From Bacillus tuaregi (GTDB taxonomy: Bacteria; Bacillota; Bacilli; Bacillales; Cytobacillaceae), in the NCBI RefSeq assembly GCF_900104575.1, contig NZ_LT629731.1:1533051-1597050 (forward strand): a DNA stretch of 64,000 nucleotides. The letters are read 5' to 3'. Below the pieces are notes generated by a model, which was not told the origin of the DNA, did not search any database, and worked only from the letters and a program-made list of their open reading frames with translations. Positions 53,713-62,576 of the stretch are shown here, piece after piece; the stretch's first letter is position 1; each line of letters begins with the position of its first letter. A program made the translations under genes and the position numbers.

Positions 53713-54504
53713 TTAGCCTCCTTGTACAATTAATTGTTTTTTTGCTAACGACCATAAAAGGCGAATCGGAATCAGCAGAATCAAGACCCAAATTGCTTGC
53801 TGCATAATCGCATTCGTAATCTCCTGACCGGTAAAGCCTTCTGTAAAAATCATACTAGGGACATAGCTGATTGCTTGAAACGGTAGATAGGTCATCAGAT
53901 TTTGTGCCCACAGCGGGTAAAACGAGATGGGAAGCAAGAGCCCTGAGAACAAATCAATCACAACCCGTTTCGCGCGAATTAACCCTGCATTATTAAATAA
54001 GAAGAACGTCATAATGCCTGTCAGTAGGTTGATTTGCGTATTCACAATAAAGCTGAACACGAGCGAAACAAAGAAAAACATCCAAGTTGTCGCATGGGCA
54101 GAAAAGCTGATTGGAAAAATAAACGCCACAATAATAAGACCCGGCACAGAGAAAAATAATAAGCGAAAGATTCCTTCTCCAAGGGCCTGCATCGTTTTCA
54201 TCCCTAAATAGTTATAGGGACGGATCATTTCGATGGCAACCTTCCCATCCTTAATTTCAGCGGCAATTTCACGGTCAATATTGTTAAAATAAAAGGCTCT
54301 CGCCATCCAAGAGACGGCCACATAGGTGGTCATCTGCAGAACAGACAAGCCTTGAATCTCCTCTTTGCCGCCATAGATGGCAGACCATAAGAAATAATAG
54401 GCGCCAATATTAATGCTGTAAATGAGAATGCCACTGTAATAGTTTGTCCGGTATGCAAGCATCATGAGAAAACGAACCCGAATCATTTCAATATACATAC
54501 TCAT
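53713..54504 (-). CDS. ABC-2 type exporter permease, first
   Basis: 263 residues, six hydrophobic helices. Starts MSMYIEMIRVRFLMMLAYRTNYY and includes AYRTNYYSGILIYSINIGAYYFLW, typical of the same paired-permease family. Its start overlaps the stop of the ATPase gene by four bases. Expected to act with the 261-residue permease. Confidence 0.85.
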   Translation of the reverse strand: MSMYIEMIRVRFLMMLAYRTNYYSGILIYSINIGAYYFLWSAIYGGKEEIQGLSVLQMTTYVAVSWMARAFYFNNIDREIAAEIKDGKVAIEMIRPYNYLGMKTMQALGEGIFRLLFFSVPGLIIVAFIFPISFSAHATTWMFFFVSLVFSFIVNTQINLLTGIMTFFLFNNAGLIRAKRVVIDLFSGLLLPISFYPLWAQNLMTYLPFQAISYVPSMIFTEGFTGQEITNAIMQQAIWVLILLIPIRLLWSLAKKQLIVQGG

Positions 54505-55499
54505 GAGAGGGCCATTCCTTCTTCATAAATCTTGCGGACAATCTCTTCAGTAGAAATTTCATTGATTTTTATATTTTTGATTGGGTTCCCTTGCACGACT
54601 ACACTGATTAATTGAGATACGAGCTGTTCGTCTCCATCTATATAGGCAAGCCATGTTGTAGCATCTTTTTGTTCCCATTGAACATGATCCAACTCAGGCA
54701 GCCTGCTACCCGCTATTTCGGCTAAAAATTCAAATTCAACCAGTTTTCCCTCCACCGCATGCGCTTGGAGCTGATTGAGCTTTCCATCATAAATGATTTT
54801 TCCCTCATCCAATAAAACAACCCGTTCACAAAGGGCTTCGATATCGCTTAAGTCATGGGTCGTTAACAGAATCGTTGTTTTATATTGCTTGTTTATTTCC
54901 TTTAGAAACTCACGGATTTTCAATTTTACTAGTACATCAAGTCCAATGGTTGGCTCATCTAGAAAGAGAAGGGGAGGGTTGTGTATAAGGGCGGCGGCTA
55001 ATTCGCAGCGCATGCGCTGACCGAGTGATAGCTTTCGTACAGGCTTATCTAATAATGGGCCGATTTCTAACGTTTCAATGACATGACCCATATGTCGGTT
55101 ATAGTCTTCATCAGATACACGATATACCTTTTTCAATAATCGAAACGATTCTTGGACAGCAATGTCCCACCAAAGCTGTGACCGTTGTCCAAACACGACT
55201 CCGATTGTTCTAACAAATTCCTCCCGCTGCTTATGTGGATTCATTCCGTTTACAAGGATGGAACCGGATGTCGGTGTTAGAATGCCTGTCAGCATCTTAA
55301 TCGTTGTTGACTTTCCAGCCCCGTTTTCTCCTATATATCCGACCATTTCTCCCTGTTTGACGGTTAAGGAGATATTATCAACGGCAGCATGAATCTTATA
55401 ATTTCTTGTAAATAAATCGCGAAAAGCCCCAGCTAATCCGGCTCGGCTTGAATACGACTTAAATTCCTTCCGTAAATTTTGAACCTCAATTACGTTCAT
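54501..55499 (-). CDS. ABC transporter ATP-binding protein (NatA/DrrA-like)
   Basis: 332 residues from ATG 55499, preceded on the minus strand by AGGAGG; the frame extends 57 bases further without one. Walker A GENGAGKSTTIKML near 62, signature LSLGQRMRCELAAALIH near 156, Walker B LLFLDEPTIGLD near 180 and switch His in LLTTHDLSD near 213. Has the C-terminal extension typical of DrrA-like drug or polymer exporters. First gene of the three-gene operon. Confidence 0.9.
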   Translation of the reverse strand: MNVIEVQNLRKEFKSYSSRAGLAGAFRDLFTRNYKIHAAVDNISLTVKQGEMVGYIGENGAGKSTTIKMLTGILTPTSGSILVNGMNPHKQREEFVRTIGVVFGQRSQLWWDIAVQESFRLLKKVYRVSDEDYNRHMGHVIETLEIGPLLDKPVRKLSLGQRMRCELAAALIHNPPLLFLDEPTIGLDVLVKLKIREFLKEINKQYKTTILLTTHDLSDIEALCERVVLLDEGKIIYDGKLNQLQAHAVEGKLVEFEFLAEIAGSRLPELDHVQWEQKDATTWLAYIDGDEQLVSQLISVVVQGNPIKNIKINEISTEEIVRKIYEEGMALS

Positions 55500-55714
55500 A
55501 TTTATCCTCCTAAGATTCTGCAAAATGCATAGTCGTATGAAAATTATTGTTTGCAAAATTTTATTTTATCGTGAGTATATTATTCTAGCAAGATTGATGC
55601 ATATCACCATAGTAGAAATAGATCGTGAGTAACAGAAATAAATTGGGTGAATACATTATAAAGCCATTTCATTTCTTATTTTGGATTATAGAAAACAAAA
55701 ATGGAGTGATAACG

Positions 55715-56512
55715 ATGCCAATTATTAAGAGGAAATATACAATGTATACCGTTAGGCTAGGAGATACTCTTTTTTCAATTGCGCAAAGGTTTCGTAGTTC
55801 AGCTCAAGAAATAATGAGGATTAATCATCTGTATCCGCCGGTTACCGATCCAGGTCTTATTTATCCTGGTGATTTATTGCTTGTTCCTAATCTAACCAAA
55901 TCTGGAAGGGTGTCCTATCTTGTAAATACAGGTGATTCTTTAAACTCCATTGCTTATCAATTTGGAACCTATGTTGATTTACTTGCTGGAAGCAACTCTA
56001 TCGAAAATCCTAATATGATTTATCCCAATCAATTATTAACTATTCCAGTCTTTATCTATGAAGTGCAAGTGGGGGACTCCTTATTCCTGATTTCACAGAG
56101 ATTTGGAATCCCTCTTTCAAGCATCATGGGTGCGAATCAAGGGCGGCTAGGATTTCAAGCAGATGTTATTTGGCCGGGTTACCACATAATACTTCCTCTC
56201 AACACCTCTAGAAATATGGTTGTATGGAACCCCTTACCAGGAACAAGAGTGGTGTCTGGACAAAAAATCGCAGGGCAGGCAAGAGCGTTTGAAGCTAATG
56301 TATTGCATCAGCTAAGGGATGCGAACGGTGTTATTGTATCAAACGAGCGTTTCACCACGGCGGATATAGGTGCGCCTGCATATGGATCCTTCAAAAGTAC
56401 TTTACCCTTTGATCGAAGCCCTACTGTAAATACGGGTGAGCTTTGGGTATACACCAGAAGTGCAAAAGACGGAAGCATTCAGGATTTAGTCAGAACAATC
56501 GTTTATTATTAA
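55715..56512 (+). CDS. Triple-LysM protein with Gmad2 domain
   Basis: 265 residues from ATG 55715 with GGAGTG upstream; the longer GTG frame from 55625 lacks a site. Three LysM modules lie at about 10-57 (YTVRLGDTLFSIAQRF), 65-109 (YLVNTGDSLNSIAYQFG) and 111-160 (YEVQVGDSLFLISQRFG). A C-terminal Gmad2 immunoglobulin-like domain runs from about 170 to 265 (NMVVWNPLPGTRVVSGQKIAGQA-like). LysM plus Gmad2 is usual for spore-envelope or germination proteins. No signal peptide is evident. Confidence 0.85.
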   Translation: MPIIKRKYTMYTVRLGDTLFSIAQRFRSSAQEIMRINHLYPPVTDPGLIYPGDLLLVPNLTKSGRVSYLVNTGDSLNSIAYQFGTYVDLLAGSNSIENPNMIYPNQLLTIPVFIYEVQVGDSLFLISQRFGIPLSSIMGANQGRLGFQADVIWPGYHIILPLNTSRNMVVWNPLPGTRVVSGQKIAGQARAFEANVLHQLRDANGVIVSNERFTTADIGAPAYGSFKSTLPFDRSPTVNTGELWVYTRSAKDGSIQDLVRTIVYY

Positions 56513-56521
56513 GGCAAAAGG

Positions 56522-56562
56522 GGGATAAAAACCCACTAAATTTAGGATGTTTTTTATCCCTT
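56522..56562 (+). terminator. Intrinsic terminator of the LysM gene
   Basis: GGGATAAAAAC (56522-56532) pairs with GTTTTTTATCCC (56549-56560), followed by TTATTC. Confidence 0.65.
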
Positions 56563-56772
56563 ATTCTGTAATATAAAAGCCATTCCTGTGAGAGGTTGCA
56601 TAAAAAAGTTAAGAAAATAGAAAACCTGATTTGCTTTTTCTTTAACCATCTGTTATTCTTAAGAAGAATTATTTTTGTTCTACATCAGATTGAGAATTTT
56701 GTTTTTCGTCTAAAGTATTTGAGCAAGGATAGTAACATATTGTGTGGATAACCACACTAGGAGGCAACAATA

Positions 56773-56973
56773 ATGGAAACAGGTAAAGTTAAATGGTTTA
56801 ATGCAGAAAAAGGTTTTGGATTCATCGAGCGTGAAGCAGGAGAAGACGTATTCGTACATTTCTCAGCTATCCAAGGCGAAGGTTTCAAATCTTTAGACGA
56901 AGGTCAAACGGTTACTTTTGACGTGGAACAAGGACAACGTGGACCACAAGCTGCAAACGTACAAAAAGCTTAA
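56773..56973 (+). CDS. Cold-shock protein (CspA family)
   Basis: 66 residues. Single cold-shock domain: [16 protein letters not shown] with RNP1 (KGFGFI), then DVFVHFSAI with RNP2. Binds single-stranded nucleic acid as an RNA chaperone. ATG 56773 follows AGGAGG. About 200 bp of AT-rich leader lies upstream, as is usual for csp genes. Paralogues cannot be told apart (cspB/C/D) from this sequence. Confidence 0.93.
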   Translation: METGKVKWFNAEKGFGFIEREAGEDVFVHFSAIQGEGFKSLDEGQTVTFDVEQGQRGPQAANVQKA

Positions 56974-56981
56974 TAAAGCTA

Positions 56982-57015
56982 AAAACAGACTCTCTTTGTA
57001 GAGTCTGTTTTTTTG
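56982..57015 (+). terminator. Intrinsic terminator of the csp gene
   Basis: AAACAGACTC pairs with GAGTCTGTTT (57001-57010), followed by a T run. Confidence 0.88.
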
Positions 57016-57091
57016 TTTTAACAGGATTCCTCTTTTTTTAGTCGAATATGTATCCACATACCACTAAATAGCCAAAAGGAGAGGGAAACGT

Positions 57092-58057
57092 TTGAAAACA
57101 CGAGTAACAGATATTTTGGGGATTGAATATCCAATTGTGCAGGGAGGACTTGCCTACCTTGCCTATGCCGAGCTGGCAGCTGCCGTTTCAAATGCAGGCG
57201 GACTTGGACAAATAACAGCAGCAACATTACGGACACAGGATAAGCTGCGTGAGGAAATTCGTAAAGTCCGGTCCCTTACAAAGAAACCCTTTGGTGTTAA
57301 TTTTGCTATTGCAAGACATGACGGGAACTATCAGGACCTACTTGAAGTCGCAATAGAAGAGAAGGTACCTGCCATTTCGATTACCGGAGGGAATCCGCAG
57401 CCTGTTTTGGAACGATTAAAAGGAGAAGACATTCGCACGCTTGTTCTTGTTTCCGGCGTCAGGCAGGCACAAAAAGCGGAAGAGCTTGGCGCAGATGCTG
57501 TTATGGCGGTTGGTCAGGAAGGCGGTGGACATATTGGCCGTGATGATATTGGGACAATGGTGCTGATTCCAAGGGTGGTTGATTCTATTTCTATTCCTGT
57601 CCTAGCCAGTGGAGGAATTGGAGATGGACGAGGCTTGCTTGCTGCTCTGGCTCTTGGAGCTGAAGGGATTGAAATGGGAACCCGCTTTATTGCCACACAA
57701 GAATGTATTCATGCAAATAAGAACTATAAGCAAGCGATTCTTCAGGCAAAGGAAACGGATACCGCCATTATAAAAAAATCGCTCGGTGCACCCGGACGAG
57801 TTCTGAAAACCGATTATGCCCTCGATATCATTAAACGGGAACAGGAAGGTGCAACATATGAAGACCTAAAAGAAATGATTAGCGGGCTAGCGAATTGTAA
57901 ATTCATCTATGAGGGCTCTGAAACAGAGGGCTTCGGATGGGCAGGGCAGGTGATCGGTCTCATTGATACAATTCCTACCGTTCAGGAGCTATTCGATTCC
58001 ATGATCTTTGCGGCTAATCAAGGCATTAGTCGTATAGGCGGATATTTTGAAGATTAG
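57092..58057 (+). CDS. Nitronate monooxygenase family flavoprotein
   Basis: 321 residues, TTG start after AAAGGAGAGGG. FMN-dependent TIM barrel: GIEYPIVQGGLAYLA near 10-24, AVSNAGGLGQIT near 31, the active-site AVGQEGGGHIGR near 138-149 and VLASGGIGDGRGL near 170. Members oxidise nitronates; some relatives (FabK) are enoyl-ACP reductases, so that remains possible. Stands alone, with a terminator following. Confidence 0.87.
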   Translation: MKTRVTDILGIEYPIVQGGLAYLAYAELAAAVSNAGGLGQITAATLRTQDKLREEIRKVRSLTKKPFGVNFAIARHDGNYQDLLEVAIEEKVPAISITGGNPQPVLERLKGEDIRTLVLVSGVRQAQKAEELGADAVMAVGQEGGGHIGRDDIGTMVLIPRVVDSISIPVLASGGIGDGRGLLAALALGAEGIEMGTRFIATQECIHANKNYKQAILQAKETDTAIIKKSLGAPGRVLKTDYALDIIKREQEGATYEDLKEMISGLANCKFIYEGSETEGFGWAGQVIGLIDTIPTVQELFDSMIFAANQGISRIGGYFED

Positions 58058-58081
58058 ACAATGTACATAAGTAATTTGAAT

Positions 58082-58112
58082 GCGATTGCCATTAATGGGA
58101 ATCGCTTTTTTA
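58082..58112 (+). terminator. Intrinsic terminator
   Basis: GCGATT (58082-58087) and AATCGC (58099-58104), with CCATTAATGG inside, then TTTTTT. Confidence 0.8.
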
Positions 58113-58230
58113 CGATTTTAGTCGGCTTTGATAATTATTTTGCTTAGTCATTACTTTGCTGTGTGTTTTTTTTACTATTTTTGGATATCCTTATGAAGAG
58201 TTGATCAAGCAGGCTGAGGTGAAGACATTT

Positions 58231-58719
58231 ATGGCAACAAAGAGGCACTCAATCTTTAATGTGCTAATCATATTTATTCCGTGGTTATCATTATTATTAA
58301 TCGGAAAACGCAGCTTCAAGCGATATTCTATAGCGGGCATATTTATTGTTATTTTTGAGATCATCAATCATCTCTATGGTCATAAGAGGAGATGGTGGAA
58401 GTTTTATGAATGGAGAAGGTCATTTATCAGAGATGAACTTCCATATAGTGTGGGTCCATATATGCCCCTTTCCATGTGGTTACTGAAATATTCCTATGGT
58501 AATTTTAAAAAGTTTATCACATTGAATGCGATCGCTGATGGAATGTTTGCCTTTATTTTAATGGATATCTTGAAAAAACTAAAAATCATCCGCCTAAATG
58601 GACTGACTCGAATGCAATTCTTTTTCTATCTGCACTACAAAGCCTACATATTATACGGCGTGCAATATTTAGTTGATAAAGTAAAAAAATACTCTCAATA
58701 TGACGACTTTACTTTTTAA
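58231..58719 (+). CDS. Unknown membrane protein (possible CBO0543-like)
   Basis: 162 residues from ATG 58231, with GAGGTGA nine bases upstream; the frame is open to 58156 with no start signal. Four hydrophobic segments: VLIIFIPWLSLLLIGKR, IAGIFIVIFEIINHL, and two more in the second half. An Arg/Trp-rich loop (GHKRRWWKFYEWRRSF) near 50 lies between. Resembles the small CBO0543-type Bacillus membrane proteins from memory. Function unknown. Confidence 0.65.
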   Translation: MATKRHSIFNVLIIFIPWLSLLLIGKRSFKRYSIAGIFIVIFEIINHLYGHKRRWWKFYEWRRSFIRDELPYSVGPYMPLSMWLLKYSYGNFKKFITLNAIADGMFAFILMDILKKLKIIRLNGLTRMQFFFYLHYKAYILYGVQYLVDKVKKYSQYDDFTF

Positions 58720-58750
58720 CACTACACAATTGACAGTCATTAGAGACAAT

Positions 58751-58788
58751 AAAAAAGTGATTCTTCGTGATAAAAGAATCGCTTTTTT
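58751..58788 (+). terminator. Intrinsic terminator
   Basis: AAAAAAGTGATTCTT (58751-58765) pairs with AAGAATCGCTTTTTT (58774-58788), one G-T pair. Confidence 0.85.
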
Positions 58789-58891
58789 ATTGAATGAATA
58801 TCTGGAGAATCAAGCAAATAAGAAAGGACGAAATTTTTCGGTCAAAGAAGGGGATATTTTTTCGGGTACGAATAGCTAAAGCCATTCGTAG

Positions 58892-59227
58892 TTAAGGTTT
58901 ATTATAGATGAAATATGTTTTGCGCTTTAAGGAATGCTTTGCCCAATATTGATGAAAGGAATCCAATACTTCATAGGCAAAAGCATCTCCTTCCCCCTTC
59001 TGCCGAATAACACCATAATTTAAATTACTTTGTTTCATGGTTTGAGTAACTGTTTCACTATTTTCTAGATCCAGCTCGATAAAAAATTGCACCTCTACCC
59101 CTGCTTGATTCTTGATGGATGCAAGGTAATTACCGAATTCCTTAATAAGAATCTCAATCGTCCAGCCCTTTTTCTCGCCATCAAGTAAAAAATCCTCATA
59201 TAATTGAAGAAACGTTTTCAAATTCAA
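58892..59227 (-). CDS. Unknown soluble protein
   Basis: About 111 residues from TTG 59227, which has GAAGGATG in good position; the frame is open back to 59260. Begins LNLKTFLQLYEDFLLDGEKK, has alternating hydrophobic strands (AGVEVQFFIELDLEN) and ends FHQYWAKHSLKRKTYFIYNKP. No recognised family, no signal peptide, no membrane helix. Confidence 0.5.
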   Translation of the reverse strand: MNLKTFLQLYEDFLLDGEKKGWTIEILIKEFGNYLASIKNQAGVEVQFFIELDLENSETVTQTMKQSNLNYGVIRQKGEGDAFAYEVLDSFHQYWAKHSLKRKTYFIYNKP

Positions 59228-59465
59228 TATGCACACATCCTTCGTTGTTGGTAGAACCAAACTTTATACTCATAACAATAAGATTAACTGGGACTTTAAG
59301 GTATGACAGTGGCAATGAAATCATAGTCTTATCACTATATGCAAATTGATAAGCGAAAAGAAGTCGAAAGGAGTGGTTGGAGTAAAAGGTAGGAGATTTT
59401 AGTGTAAGTTCTTGTGGCAAAGGCACAGGCTATCACGGGATACTCTGTGCCTCTTAGTGGTAAAA

Positions 59466-59861
59466 TTAAAGACTGTCTTTCACTTCGGCAACGGATTGGT
59501 TCAGTAATTCTGTTGCCTCCAGCTGTAGCTTTAGGGCTCGCGGTTTTAATAGTTCAAGAATTTCACTTGTTTCCTCTGTCGTTGATATTTTTTGACTGGT
59601 TGAAAGAGCTTGGGGAAAATCTCCGTTATCAAATAGTTCTAGACTATCCTTCATATACTTGGTATACGTGATTGCCTGCCTTACCTCATCTGTATTATCC
59701 TCTTGGGCTGCTTTTTTGAATGACTCAAGAGCCTCTTCATATCTCTGAATTTTAGCGGATTTGATTCCAGCCTTCATATTTGCTTCATAATCCATTGAAT
59801 TGCATGCGGAAACTAATAATAGTACAAATATGAGTATAAGCAGGGAATGATTTTTTTTCAT
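59466..59861 (-). CDS. Small putative lipoprotein with TPR-like helices
   Basis: 131 residues. Lipoprotein signal MKKNHSLLILIFVLLLVSAC with lipobox LVSAC (Cys 20). The mature part AKIQRYEEALESFKKAAQED resembles a tetratricopeptide helix pair, followed by a second helical pair. Likely membrane-anchored outside the cell; role unknown. Confidence 0.75.
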   Translation of the reverse strand: MKKNHSLLILIFVLLLVSACNSMDYEANMKAGIKSAKIQRYEEALESFKKAAQEDNTDEVRQAITYTKYMKDSLELFDNGDFPQALSTSQKISTTEETSEILELLKPRALKLQLEATELLNQSVAEVKDSL

Positions 59862-60060
59862 AACGGCACTCCTTTCTCAATGAGTTATATCTTTGAAAAT
59901 TATAATCTTTTAAAATATTATTTCAATTTAATATTCCTAAAATAGTAAAAAAATACCATGTTAAGGTTGGATGAAAGACCAATTTTGAAAAAAAGTACCT
60001 CGATTGGAAAAAAGTCAAACAAAAAAATGGGGTAGGTCTGCCCCATTTCATTCACATCCA

Positions 60061-60432
60061 TTAAAGGTGACCAGCTAGCTGCCCTAAAGTTGGTTCAGGC
60101 TTTGGCCCGTACAGATTTTCGTATGAATCGCTGTCCATACACAAGAATACGATGAGGACGATAATTCCGATGAATGGAATCAAGGAAATTAAGAACCACC
60201 ATCCACTCCTACCTGTATCATGCAGCCTGCGAACGGAAACAGCTAAGGAAGGTAAGAAGATGACTAAGCCATAGAGGAGAGTTAATAACGTTTCAATACC
60301 TGCAAGACGTTCCACTGCAGAAAGGATCAGGACAATGATGAAGTTAATGAGGGTAAACATCCAAAATTCCTTTCGGCTCGCTCTGCCATGAAAGCCTAAA
60401 TAATCCTGGATAACTTTAAAATACCATTCCAT
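60061..60432 (-). CDS. DUF805 membrane protein
   Basis: 123 residues. DUF805 pattern: DYLGFHGRASRKEFWMFTLIN near 9-29, VSVRRLHDTGRSGWWFLISLIP near 66-87, then a final helix and a hydrophilic tail. Three to four membrane helices. AAGGGGGAA on the minus strand precedes the start. Family function unknown. Confidence 0.88.
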   Translation of the reverse strand: MEWYFKVIQDYLGFHGRASRKEFWMFTLINFIIVLILSAVERLAGIETLLTLLYGLVIFLPSLAVSVRRLHDTGRSGWWFLISLIPFIGIIVLIVFLCMDSDSYENLYGPKPEPTLGQLAGHL

Positions 60433-60780
60433 GCAAAATTCCCCCTTGAAATTGCATCCGATATTTTAATCTATCTCTCCTTTTATTATACCACTATTGT
60501 TCCTAATTTTTCGAAAATAAACGAGATTCCGTAAATGGTATAGTTTTACTAGAATCGATTTAATTAAAAAGGATCATTTCTGCTATTATAAACAAATAAT
60601 CATGATTCAAAAGCTTCTTATGGATGCAATAGCATGGTTATGATAAAAATAGTAGTTGACTGATTGGTAAAGAAAGGCCTCGGATGTAAATAATAGGAAG
60701 TTGGATGAAAATTGAAGCTGAATAAAAAAACAGCAGGATTTTAATTTTGGAGAGCTAATATTAGAAAAGGAGAATAGGTT
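60433..60780. other. Intergenic region
   Basis: About 350 bp with no coding frame. The DUF805 promoter must lie at its left end (a TATAATAAAAGG stretch is on the minus strand near 60480-60490); AAAAGGAG before 60781 serves the methyltransferase. Confidence 0.5.
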
Positions 60781-61407
60781 ATGACTGAATTCTGGGAATC
60801 AAGCTTTGTAGAAAATCAAATGATGTGGGGGTTTGAACCCTCAGACTCTGCCATCCTGACCAAGGACTTTTTCCTTGAAAAGGGAGTTAAGGATTTACTT
60901 ATTCCAGGTATTGGATATGGAAGAAATGCAAAGGTTTTTATCGACAACGGAATAAATGTAACAGGTATTGAGATTTCGAAAACAGCGATTGAATTAGCAA
61001 GGCAAAGTGGTCTGGATTTTCCTATTTTTCATGGTTCCGTTACCGATATGCCCTTTGATCAGAAGCAGTACGATGGTATTTTTTGTTATGCCTTGCTTCA
61101 TTTGTTGAATCATCGTGATAGAGAGAAATTCATTCGTGATTGCTATCATCAATTAAAGCCAAATGGATATATGGTGTTTACAACAATCTCAAAGGATGCC
61201 CCGATGTATGGAAAGGGTATACAGCTAGATAAAGACTATTTTCAAATAAGAGAAGGGGTCAAAATGTTTTTTTATGATTCGGACTCTATTAGACAGGAGT
61301 TTGGAGACTATGGCTTGCTAGAGATCTCAGAAATAGTGGAGCCGCATAAGAATAAGGAAAATAAGCCTCCATTTACATTTCTCATGATAAAATGCCAAAA
61401 GCAATAG
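60781..61407 (+). CDS. Class I SAM-dependent methyltransferase
   Basis: 208 residues. SAM-binding glycine motif LIPGIGYGRNAKVFIDNG near 41-58 and acidic end of strand 2 in VTGIEISKTAI near 62, followed by GIFCYALLHLL near 99. Resembles small-molecule (thiopurine/TPMT- or tellurite-type) methyltransferases; substrate unknown. ATG 60781 after AAAAGGAG. The frameshifted alkylation-repair gene follows 26 bp later. Confidence 0.83.
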   Translation: MTEFWESSFVENQMMWGFEPSDSAILTKDFFLEKGVKDLLIPGIGYGRNAKVFIDNGINVTGIEISKTAIELARQSGLDFPIFHGSVTDMPFDQKQYDGIFCYALLHLLNHRDREKFIRDCYHQLKPNGYMVFTTISKDAPMYGKGIQLDKDYFQIREGVKMFFYDSDSIRQEFGDYGLLEISEIVEPHKNKENKPPFTFLMIKCQKQ

Positions 61408-61432
61408 AATTTACCTAAGGATGGTGAACTGA

Positions 61433-62139
61433 ATGAATTATGAGGATATCATGCAAAAGCTTAAGGAATTAGGCTCTGAGCAGACAAAGCGTGTTTTTGC
61501 CAATCATGGTATAAAGGAGCCTAATTTTGGCGTAAAAGTCGGAGATTTAAAAAACTGGTGAAGTTTGTGAAAAAGGACCACGAGCTTGCCTTGGAATTAT
61601 ATGACTCTGGTATTCATGATGCGATGTATTTGGCCGGGCTTTCGGTAAATCCGAAGCTCATTTCAAAGGAGACATTACAGGACTGGGTCAAAAAAGCCTA
61701 TTGGTACATGCTTGCAGAATATACGGTAGCCGGAGTAGCTGCAGAAAGTGTATATGCTCTTGATTTGGCACGGGAATGGATGAAATCAGACGATGAAATG
61801 ATTGCTGTATGTGGCTGGAGCACCTATGCCAGTTACCTGTCCATTACCCCTGATGAGCAACTGGATATTCCTGAAATAAGATCGTTATTGAATCAAGTGA
61901 AGGAGACGGTTCACCAAGAGCGGAACCGAGTAAGGTATGTGATGAATAATTTTGTTATTTCGGTGGGTACCTATGTTAAAGAGCTGTCAGAAGAAGCGAA
62001 GCAGGTGGCAGAATCCATTGGTAAAGTCCAAGTAGATGTTGGAAATACAGCCTGTAAGGTCCCTCTTGCAACCGAATATATAAAAAAAGTAGAAGCGAAG
62101 GACCGGGTAGGAATCAAGAAAAAGACTGCGATTTGTTAA
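61433..62139 (+). pseudogene. DNA alkylation repair protein (AlkD-like), frameshifted
   Basis: Reads MNYEDIMQKLKELGSEQTKR from ATG 61433 to a stop at 61559-61561, then continues in another frame as VKFVKKDHELALELYDSG from about 61557 to TAA 62139 (HEAT-like helices, about 235 residues in total). The break falls in a run of six A at 61549-61554: one extra A would restore one continuous frame. So it is a one-base loss in a homopolymer (mutation or sequencing error). The family removes alkylated bases. Confidence 0.8.
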
Positions 62140-62141
62140 GG

Positions 62142-62353
62142 TCAAATTCGCCCGTCGAATTTGCGTCCGGATTACCTGAGCTCGCTCGGGTAAACTACCT
62201 TTAAAAAATCCGTGACATCCGCCGGAGTCTTAACTTCATTCAGCCGGGGTTTGAACTCCCACTGAATCGAAGTACCATCTGCACTTGTAGAAGTGGAGGA
62301 CTTCTGTACCTGTCGCAAGCTTTCGGTACAAAAAACATTTGCTGAATAAAGTT
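62142..62353 (-). repeat. Structured dispersed repeat, copy D (reverse orientation)
   Basis: Read on the minus strand it begins AACTTTATTCAGC (62353-62341), carries the GTACC/GGTAC hairpin module as copy A does, CCTCCACTTCTACAAGTG, GCTGAATGAAGTTAAG, ACTCCGGCGGATGTCACGG, a CGGATT...AATCCG stem enclosing TTACC-GAGC/GCTC-GGTAA, and the end hairpin AAATTCG-ACGGG-CGAATTT. It has the most complete module set. Starts three bases after the alkylation-repair stop. Confidence 0.88.
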
Positions 62354-62372
62354 AAATAAACATAGAAAGAGA

Positions 62373-62408
62373 AAAATTCCAAAGATACTAGATTCTTTGG
62401 GATTTTTT
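62373..62408. terminator. Terminator-like hairpin beside repeat copy D
   Basis: AAATTCCAAAGA (62374-62385) pairs with TCTTTGGGATTT (62394-62405), A-rich on the left and T-rich on the right. It lies 20 bp beyond the left arm of copy D. Confidence 0.65.
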
Positions 62409-62497
62409 CCTTTTGGGTTCTATTAAGAACCATGTTATTTATTACCTAACTGCATATTCAACACTTTCAAAAGGTTAATTAATGATTAGAATTTTCA

Positions 62498-62558
62498 TTG
62501 ACTTTATGTATGCAATTGTATACATTTAGGATAAATTAATTCGTATACATTTGTATAC
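62498..62558 (+). promoter_or_regulatory. Promoter with double palindromic operator
   Basis: TTGACT (62498-62503) and TACATT (62521-62526) are spaced 17 bp. Overlapping the spacer and -10 is TGTATGCAATTGTATACA (62507-62524), near-palindromic, and 18 bp further is the perfect palindrome GTATACATTTGTATAC (62543-62558). The two sites share the half-site TGTATAC, an arrangement typical of a repressor with two operators. Confidence 0.7.
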
Positions 62559-62576
62559 AGATACAGGGGGTTGATG

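Noticed and set aside
59407-59450. GGCACAG/CTGTGCC hairpin as terminator of the small lipoprotein gene
   Set aside because: The stem is seven bases with a long loop and no T run on the minus strand; not convincing.
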